Part shown: piece after piece, positions 57,816 to 64,000 of the stretch
How the letters are laid out: every line of letters begins with the position of its first letter
Numbering within the stretch: position 1 is the first letter of the stretch
NCBI GenBank assembly: GCA_902595755.1
Contig: CACJRF010000005.1
Span: 30,961 to 94,960, forward strand
Reading direction: 5' to 3'
Length of the DNA stretch: 64,000 bases
From: an uncultured Alphaproteobacteria bacterium
GTDB lineage: Bacteria > Pseudomonadota > Alphaproteobacteria > Methylaequorales > Methylaequoraceae
Notes under the pieces: model-generated
Databases searched by the model: none
What the model saw: only the letters and a program-made list of their open reading frames with translations
Told to the model about the DNA's origin: nothing
Position numbers and translations under genes: made by a program

Positions 57816-60800
57816 AGACTTTGTCTTTAAAAATGAATTCAATAGATTTAAAGTTGACAGCTCATCACTTTTTCTATTTTTAATCTTAAAGTATTTTAAA
57901 TCTAAAAAAAAAAAAATAGCTTTTTTCACGAAAAGTAACTCAGATATAGAAAAAATTCAGGAATCAATTAAATCATTGAATAGTAATATTTTAACTTGTT
58001 CTTTTCCATCTTTTGATTGTAGTTTTTTTTCGAATCTATCTCCAACCATTGAAAATAAAAGTCAAAGAATTAAAACCTTATATAACCTTAGCCAAAATAA
58101 AGATATGATTTTAATTTCTTCCTTAGATTCTTTGGTGGAAAAAACAATTTCGAAAAACTCATTTTTTAATTCAAGATTAGTGTTAAGTATTTACACAAAT
58201 ATTAATTATAATAATATGATTGATTTTTTAAAAAAAAATAATTTTGAACATGTTGACTTTGTAAATAATGTTGGAGAATATTCTAAGAGAGGGGAAATCA
58301 TTGATATTTTTTCACCATTACATAATTTTCCTGTTAGAATTTTTTTCAACTTTGAGAATATTGAAAAAATAAAAAAAATATCAATAAATACTCAAGAAAC
58401 TACAATTGAAATAGATAAATATGAAATTTGCCCACCATCTGAGTTTATATATAGCGATGAAAATATAACACACTTCAGAAAAGAATTTAGAGAGCTAAAT
58501 ATATCTGATAAAAATGATTATTATCATTCAATATCTGAAAAGAATATTATTGAGGGTTCAGAACAATTTTTTCCTATATTAAATAAATCACTATCTTCAT
58601 TAACTGATTATTTAGAAGAGTTTGAACTATTTTTTTACGATGATTATAAAACTAATTTTGAAAAAGCTTATGATACTAAATTAAATGAGTTTGGAGTTAA
58701 TAAAGAATATTTCCTTAATAATTCAAATTATTTACTAAATTTTGAAAGATTCAATAAATCTCTTAAAAATTTTAATTTAAATTTTATTTCAGATTTTAAT
58801 ATTTATTCAAGTAAAATTTTTAATTTTTCTGACCAAATTCTTCTTCCAAAAAAGATAGATGACCTTTCAAAATTAATTAATAGAAAACAACAAGTAATTA
58901 TTTTCTGTTTTGATAGCATTATTAATAAAATTAAATTTAAAAACTTTACAAGCTCAATAGGAAAATCTTTGAAGAAAATAAATGATCTTTTTAAAGATAA
59001 AATTTCATTTGAGTATATTTATTATTTAAATTTAAAAATAGATCAAAGTTTTAATATCAAATTACTAAATTTTGATATTAATTTTATATCAGATAAAGAT
59101 ATATTTGAAAAAGTTACTAAGAAGAAAACTCATAACCCAACAGATAATTCTTTAATAATTAGAGATTTTTCAAAACTTAAAATAGGAGATCTTATTGTTC
59201 ATATTGACCATGGAATAGGTCAGTATAATGGTTTAAAAATAAGAAAAATAAATGCAATAGAATATGAATTTATTGAAATAATTTATCATTCTAATGATAA
59301 ATTATTTATTCCTATTCAAAACCTAGAATTAATATCTAAATACGGAGAGTCAGATGATAAAGTATCTTTAGACAAACTAGGCTTAAGCAATTGGCAAAAG
59401 AAAAAAGCTAAAATTAAAAATAAAATTAAGGATATTGCAAACGATTTAATAAAAGTTGCAGCAAAAAGATCTTTAGATAGAGGAGAAATAATTGATTTCA
59501 ATACATTAGAATACGAAAAATTTGCTTCACATTTTGAATTTACAGAAACCTCTGATCAGATAAAAACAATCAATCAAATTAGCAACGATCTGTGTTCAGG
59601 CAAACCTATGGATAGGTTGGTATGTGGAGATGTTGGGTTTGGAAAAACTGAGATAGCTATGAGAGCAGCATTTATGTGTTTATCAGCTGGGTATCAAGTT
59701 GTGATGATTTGTCCAAAAGTTTTACTAGTAAATCAACATTTTAAGACATTTAGTAATAGATTTAAAAAATTTAATTATCGAATATCTAAAATTTCAAGGT
59801 TTGAAAGTAATAATGAAAAAAAAAAAATAAAAGAAGACTTAATTAATGGTAAAATTAATTTATTAATTTCAACTCATGCAATTTTTGCTAATGATGTTTC
59901 ATTTCAAAAGCTTGGCTTGATTATTATTGATGAAGAACAAAGTTTTGGTGTTGAGCAAAAAGAAAAACTTAAAAAATTTAAACCGAATTGTCATGTTTTA
60001 ACATTAACTGCAACTCCAATACCAAGAACTCTTCAATCCTCAATATTTAAAATTAAAGATATTTCTTTAATACAAACTCCACCAATAAATAGATTAAATA
60101 TTAAAACTTATCTTATGATTGAGGATTTGTTGCAGATAAAAAAAATAATTACTCATGAAACTAATAGAAATGGACAAGTTTTTTATGTTGCACCAAGAAT
60201 AAATGATTTAGATGATATAAAAAAAAAAATTCTCAATATCATTCCAGACATAAAATTAGGATGTATTCATGGTAAATTAAATAGCTCACAAATAGAAAAA
60301 GCTTACAGTGATTTTTTTGATAAGAAAATAGATATATTATTATCAACTGCAATGATTGAGTCCGGTTTAGATCTTTCAAATGTGAATACTATAATTATTG
60401 AAAAACCACAATTATTTGGCTTATCACAACTCTATCAACTTAGAGGAAGAGTTGGGCGCTCTTCAGTTCAAGCTTTTGCATACCTAATTATAAAAAATAT
60501 ACGTAATTTAAGTGATGATGCTGTTAAAAAACTAAAAATTATTTCAAAAATAGACAAATTAGGAGCTGGATTAAGTATTGCATCAAACGACTTAAGCATT
60601 AGAGGAGCTGGAAATATTATCGGGTCAGAACAATCAGGACATATCAAAGAGATTGGAGTTGAATTATATTATAAAATGGTACAAGAAACAGTAAATGAGT
60701 TACAAAATAAATCACCTGATCCTGATAATTGGTCACCGCATATTAATCTTGGATTTCCAATCAATATTTCTGATAACTATATAAATGACACTAATCAAAG

Positions 60801-61173
60801 ATTATCTCTTTATAGAGAAATATCAAATATTAAGAGCTTTGATGAACTTGAAAAAATGAAAAAATCTCTTAAAGATAAATATGGTATTTTATCAAATAAT
60901 CTAGAAAATCTACTAATGGTTATTGAGATAAAAATTATGGCAAAAGAGTTGTTAATAAAAAAAATTGATGATACAAGTACTGGATTTGTTTTAGAGTTTA
61001 AAATTAATGCGAATTTGGATGTTACAAAGGTTTTAAATCATGCAAGGTTAAATCCATCTAAATTAGAATTAAAACCAAAATCAAAAATTATTTTTAAATC
61101 AAGTTATGGTAAAGTAAAAAAAGTAGATGAACTTAAAAAATTTATAACTTTTATGAAGAGCAATTTTTATTAA
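57802..61173 (+). CDS. mfd: Transcription-repair coupling factor Mfd
   Basis: 1123 residues, near the family length. UvrB-like N-terminal module; RNA polymerase-interacting domain with IGDLIVHIDHGIGQYNG near 465; helicase motor with Walker A CGDVGFGKTEIAMRAA near 610, IIIDEEQSFGVEQKEKLK, TATPIPRTLQSS, ESGLDLSNVNTIII and the TRG motif LRGRVGRSSVQAFAYL. It removes RNA polymerase stalled at lesions and recruits UvrA. The N-terminal third is the most divergent part. Confidence 0.96.
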   Translation: MNGLEDFVFKNEFNRFKVDSSSLFLFLILKYFKSKKKKIAFFTKSNSDIEKIQESIKSLNSNILTCSFPSFDCSFFSNLSPTIENKSQRIKTLYNLSQNKDMILISSLDSLVEKTISKNSFFNSRLVLSIYTNINYNNMIDFLKKNNFEHVDFVNNVGEYSKRGEIIDIFSPLHNFPVRIFFNFENIEKIKKISINTQETTIEIDKYEICPPSEFIYSDENITHFRKEFRELNISDKNDYYHSISEKNIIEGSEQFFPILNKSLSSLTDYLEEFELFFYDDYKTNFEKAYDTKLNEFGVNKEYFLNNSNYLLNFERFNKSLKNFNLNFISDFNIYSSKIFNFSDQILLPKKIDDLSKLINRKQQVIIFCFDSIINKIKFKNFTSSIGKSLKKINDLFKDKISFEYIYYLNLKIDQSFNIKLLNFDINFISDKDIFEKVTKKKTHNPTDNSLIIRDFSKLKIGDLIVHIDHGIGQYNGLKIRKINAIEYEFIEIIYHSNDKLFIPIQNLELISKYGESDDKVSLDKLGLSNWQKKKAKIKNKIKDIANDLIKVAAKRSLDRGEIIDFNTLEYEKFASHFEFTETSDQIKTINQISNDLCSGKPMDRLVCGDVGFGKTEIAMRAAFMCLSAGYQVVMICPKVLLVNQHFKTFSNRFKKFNYRISKISRFESNNEKKKIKEDLINGKINLLISTHAIFANDVSFQKLGLIIIDEEQSFGVEQKEKLKKFKPNCHVLTLTATPIPRTLQSSIFKIKDISLIQTPPINRLNIKTYLMIEDLLQIKKIITHETNRNGQVFYVAPRINDLDDIKKKILNIIPDIKLGCIHGKLNSSQIEKAYSDFFDKKIDILLSTAMIESGLDLSNVNTIIIEKPQLFGLSQLYQLRGRVGRSSVQAFAYLIIKNIRNLSDDAVKKLKIISKIDKLGAGLSIASNDLSIRGAGNIIGSEQSGHIKEIGVELYYKMVQETVNELQNKSPDPDNWSPHINLGFPINISDNYINDTNQRLSLYREISNIKSFDELEKMKKSLKDKYGILSNNLENLLMVIEIKIMAKELLIKKIDDTSTGFVLEFKINANLDVTKVLNHARLNPSKLELKPKSKIIFKSSYGKVKKVDELKKFITFMKSNFY

Positions 61174-61176
61174 AAA

Positions 61177-62349
61177 ATGAACACAACTATAAAAAAAAAA
61201 GATAATTTTACTAAAAGTGATATTTATCCTTTGATAGAAGGCTTTGATTTATTTGTTAATTTATCCTTAGTTACTTACCTTTGTTCGTATTTTTTACCTG
61301 AAGTTGAATTAAGAAAATCGATATTAATAATTACATTTTTTGCACTATTTTCATATTTTTCAAAATTTTTTATATTAAGATTATGTTCAATTTTATCAAA
61401 AAAAATTAAAAAAATTAATGTATGTCTCCATTTGTTCTTTGGGTATCTATTAGTAATCATAGCACCATCTGGAGAATTAAGTATTTTATCAATAATTTTA
61501 TTCCTTTTATCAAGGTTTATAATAGGTAATTGTTTTGCCTTAACTTATTTGTCCCAAAGTTCATATGAATTTAGTGTGCAAAAACTAAAATATTGGATAA
61601 TTTTCCTTCTTGGGCTAATTATAGGATCCATTATTTTATTTTTGATTAACGAAATTTTTTCTAACAGTGAATTAAATAGTTGGGCATGGAAAGTCATTTA
61701 CTCATTCAATTTACTACTAGTATTCCTTTTATATATATTTTTTTTCAAAAATGAAGATTATAAATTAGATGAAATTAATCAGTTGGTAATCAATTATGTA
61801 AAAAAATCAAAAACAGCAAGATTACTTGAACTCCTTCATCTTATAATTCCATTTATTTCATTTGTATTATTTGCAACATCTGAATGGTTGCCTAAATTTT
61901 CAAATCCTAATAATATGCAATTTCTTCAATATGATTTCCTTTATTTATCTTTAACTATAATGCTTACTCTCTTCATAATTCCTTTATCTAATCTTATCGG
62001 AAAAAAACAATCAGCAAATTTCTTTTTTATAACACCAATTGTTATATCATTCTGTTGCATTTTTTTTGAACATACCTCCTCATACAGTATAGATTTAGTA
62101 AAATTATTCTTATCTCTATTTTCAAGCTTTTCAATTTGTTTGTTAGTAATAAGGTTTGATAATAAAAATCTTAAAGATGAATTATTTAAATTTGATTTAT
62201 TTAATATAATTAATGTAACTTTAATCCTAATTATTCCAATGATATTTTATGCTTTTCTTAACTTCAGTATTAGTTATAATATTATATACATTTTATTTAC
62301 TACTTTAATGGGAACCAGTTACTTATTTCATATTTATGGCAAAAGATAA
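61177..62349 (+). CDS. Polytopic membrane protein, MFS-like
   Basis: 390 residues with roughly 11-12 hydrophobic segments and short polar loops, the size and topology of a major facilitator superfamily transporter. The opening SDIYPLIEGFDLFVNLSLVTYL and the positively charged loop after helix 2 fit that superfamily, but no substrate-specific motif is recognised. It starts 3 bp after mfd and overlaps the parvulin gene by 14 bp, so the three are probably co-transcribed. Confidence 0.7.
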   Translation: MNTTIKKKDNFTKSDIYPLIEGFDLFVNLSLVTYLCSYFLPEVELRKSILIITFFALFSYFSKFFILRLCSILSKKIKKINVCLHLFFGYLLVIIAPSGELSILSIILFLLSRFIIGNCFALTYLSQSSYEFSVQKLKYWIIFLLGLIIGSIILFLINEIFSNSELNSWAWKVIYSFNLLLVFLLYIFFFKNEDYKLDEINQLVINYVKKSKTARLLELLHLIIPFISFVLFATSEWLPKFSNPNNMQFLQYDFLYLSLTIMLTLFIIPLSNLIGKKQSANFFFITPIVISFCCIFFEHTSSYSIDLVKLFLSLFSSFSICLLVIRFDNKNLKDELFKFDLFNIINVTLILIIPMIFYAFLNFSISYNIIYILFTTLMGTSYLFHIYGKR

Positions 62350-62665
62350 TAAAATATCAGCGTCTCATATATTGATTATGCACAATGAATCCAAAAATAG
62401 TGAATCAGAACTTTCAAAGGATGATGCTCTTAAACTTGCTAGTGATTTACATAAAAAATTAATAAAAGATCTTAATATTTTTAAGGATCTTGCAATAAAA
62501 CATTCAAGTTGTTCTTCAGCACAATATGGTGGAAGTTTAGGCGAGTTTGGTAAAGGGGTAATGGTTAAACAATTTGAAGAAGTAGCCTTTTCTTTAAAAG
62601 TAAATGAGTTAAGTGAACCAGTAGAAACAGAATTTGGATATCATTTGATTAAAAGAGATAGTTAA
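62336..62665 (+). CDS. Small parvulin-type peptidyl-prolyl isomerase
   Basis: 109 residues, a parvulin domain alone, like E. coli PpiC. Seen: KISASHILIMH, FKDLAIKHSSCSSAQYGGSLGEFGKGVMVKQFEEVAF and ETEFGYHLIKR. No signal peptide or membrane anchor, so it is expected in the cytoplasm, unlike the ppiD and cyclophilin genes elsewhere in the window. Overlaps the membrane-protein gene by 14 bp. Confidence 0.92.
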   Translation: MAKDNKISASHILIMHNESKNSESELSKDDALKLASDLHKKLIKDLNIFKDLAIKHSSCSSAQYGGSLGEFGKGVMVKQFEEVAFSLKVNELSEPVETEFGYHLIKRDS

Positions 62666-62858
62666 TTATTTTAATCATCAATTAAGTAATATTTCCTCAC
62701 AAAACCTATAAATTTTTGATTCATCAAAAGTCTACTTTAATAATATAAAAGAAGATTATTAAATTTTTACTATTAAGATTTATATAAAGTTTAGAATTAG
62801 CTTGCTTATTTAGTTCTAATGTGAGCTTATTCAGTAAATAAAAACTAATCTATTATAT
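62666..62858 (+). other. Longest intergenic gap (193 bp)
   Basis: AT-rich spacer between the parvulin gene and the DEAD-box helicase. No open frame of note, no tRNA-like fold and no strong hairpin with T-run was recognised. It presumably contains a terminator for the mfd operon and the helicase promoter, but I cannot place either. Confidence 0.5.
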
Positions 62859-64000
62859 ATGTCAAATTTTAACACACTCGGTATTTCTAGGGAAATACTA
62901 TTTAATATTAATAATCTAAAATTAACCAATCCAACTCCCATCCAACAAAAAGCCATTATTCCTGCTTTAGAGGGAAAAGATATTTTAGCTAATGCTAAGA
63001 CAGGAACAGGAAAAACAGCTGCTTTTGGAATTCCATTAATTCAAAAACTAAATGAAAACAAACACATGTCTGCAATTATTCTTACTCCCACAAGAGAGTT
63101 AGCTATACAAGTTGATAAACATATTAAAGATTTAATGGGAAATAATATCAAAATTAAGTCAATTGTAATTATTGGTGGAGAATCAATACAAAAACAAATT
63201 AAATTGATCAAAAATCAACCTCGACTAATTATTGGTACACCAGGAAGAATTTGTGATCATTTAAATAAGGGTACCTTAAAACTTAATGAAATTAGTTATT
63301 TAGTCTTGGACGAGACCGATAGAATGCTTGATTTAGGCTTTTCAGTACAAATTAAAAAAATTATTAAATTTATTCCCAAAAAAAGACAAACACTTCTTTT
63401 CTCAGCTACGATACCAAAAAATATTGAGAAAATCTCTCACGAATATCTTCAAAACCCAATAAGAATATCGATACCAGATGACAAACAAATTTTAACAAAT
63501 ATTAAGCACAATGTAGTGAATTTGAACTCAAATGAAAAATATGAAAAGTTACTTGAGGAAATAGACTCAAGAGTAGGAAGCATTATAGTCTTTATGAAAA
63601 CGAAACATAGTTCAAAAAAAATGTGTTTAAAGTTACAAAAATATGGATTATCGGTTAATGCTATTCATGGAAATGTAAGACAAAGTAAAAGAATAAGTAT
63701 TTTAAATAACTTCAGAAAAAAAAAATATAGAATTCTAGTAGCAACAGATGTTGCTGCTAGAGGATTAGATATCCCACATATCAAACATGTAATAAATTAT
63801 GATCTTCCACAGAATTCAGAGGATTACATTCATAGAATTGGAAGAACAGCAAGAGCAGGTGCAACAGGTGCTGCAATCTGCTTCGTAACGGAAAAAGATA
63901 AAAAACTATGGAATGTTATAAGTAAAAAAATTGATCCAGAAAAAGAAATAAATAATAAAGGTTTGAATGTAAAAAAAGAAATTAATACAAAAAATAATTT
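62859..64000 (+). CDS. DEAD-box RNA helicase, RhlE-like (partial, runs off the window)
   Basis: About 380 codons from the ATG at 62859 to the window end with no stop. All core motifs are present: NPTPIQQKAI (Q motif), AKTGTGKTAAFGIPL (Walker A), TPTRELAIQV, GTPGR, VLDETDRMLDLGF (motif II as DETD), LFSATIPKN (SAT), FMKTKHSSKKM, LVATDVAARGLDIPH and HRIGRTARAGATG. It unwinds RNA in ribosome assembly or mRNA decay. The missing C-terminal tail would help to tell RhlE from DbpA or CsdA types. Confidence 0.92.
   Translation, partial: MSNFNTLGISREILFNINNLKLTNPTPIQQKAIIPALEGKDILANAKTGTGKTAAFGIPLIQKLNENKHMSAIILTPTRELAIQVDKHIKDLMGNNIKIKSIVIIGGESIQKQIKLIKNQPRLIIGTPGRICDHLNKGTLKLNEISYLVLDETDRMLDLGFSVQIKKIIKFIPKKRQTLLFSATIPKNIEKISHEYLQNPIRISIPDDKQILTNIKHNVVNLNSNEKYEKLLEEIDSRVGSIIVFMKTKHSSKKMCLKLQKYGLSVNAIHGNVRQSKRISILNNFRKKKYRILVATDVAARGLDIPHIKHVINYDLPQNSEDYIHRIGRTARAGATGAAICFVTEKDKKLWNVISKKIDPEKEINNKGLNVKKEINTKNN

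Noticed and set aside
1-64000. CRISPR arrays, insertion sequences, prophage, integrase or att sites next to tRNA-Lys
   Set aside because: No repeated spacers, transposase or integrase genes, or duplicated tRNA 3' ends were recognised; the window is core chromosome.

Overview
The window is a gene-dense, very AT-rich stretch (roughly 30% GC by eye) from a streamlined alphaproteobacterium, probably a marine one. The basis is conserved alphaproteobacterial gene order (bamA-skp-lpxD-fabZ-lpxA-lpxI-lpxB; ppiD-trpEGDC-moaC-moeA-lexA-gltX-gltA; ispDF; dusB-ntrBCYX-trkA-dat-hflX; uvrA-ssb-gyrA-coaD-ppi; recG-sdhE-mfd), alphaproteobacterial SOS boxes (GTTC-N7-GTTC), and spacers of only a few bases. A SAR11/HIMB59/AEGEAN-169-like lineage is an inference; no rRNA is present to settle it. 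There is no phage, IS element, CRISPR array or long non-coding stretch. The longest gap between genes is 193 bp (62666-62858).

Region by region. 1-4882 (+): end of bamA, then periplasmic chaperone skp and the lipid A genes lpxD, fabZ, lpxA, lpxI, lpxB. 4895-15622 (-): one long co-directional block running ppiD, trpE, trpG, trpD, trpC, moaC, moeA, lexA, gltX, gltA. 15647-20806 (+): tpiA, secG, pyrG, kdsA, eno, ftsB-like. 20796-22867 (-): pncC-like, pgpA, ispDF. 22893-33968 (+): ypjD-like, dusB, two nitrogen-type two-component pairs (ntrB/ntrC and ntrY/ntrX), trkA, a D-amino-acid aminotransferase and hflX; hfq is missing from its usual place. 33942-37389 (-): a beta-hydroxyacid dehydrogenase and clpB. 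37444-38598 (+): a CaiB-type CoA transferase. 38595-39290 (-): a rhomboid protease.

39277-46865 is a DNA-damage island. It holds the four 'ligase-associated' genes (metallophosphoesterase and Lhr-type helicase on -, metallo-beta-lactamase-fold exonuclease and ATP-dependent DNA ligase on +), followed by umuD, umuC and an unrecognised 71-residue gene. The umu promoter reads TTGAAA-N16-TATAAT with an SOS box filling the spacer, and the predicted transcription start falls on the umuD ATG, so the mRNA may be leaderless. A near-identical box lies in front of lexA. After a divergent pair of unrecognised small genes (46867-47695), 47705-55480 carries uvrA (-), ssb, gyrA, coaD, a secreted cyclophilin, tRNA-Lys(UUU) and a DUF502 membrane protein whose ATG lies 8 nt after the tRNA CCA. 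55458-64000 carries recG (-), sdhE, mfd, a polytopic membrane protein, a small parvulin, and the start of a DEAD-box RNA helicase that runs off the window.

Together the genes serve outer-membrane assembly, lipid A/Kdo and isoprenoid synthesis, tryptophan and cofactor synthesis, nitrogen signalling and DNA repair. The least explained parts are the 71-residue gene in the SOS umu operon, the divergent pair 46867-47695, an NtrX with a ruined ATPase core, and several repair or recycling enzymes with altered family motifs (Lhr motif II, the PncC loop).
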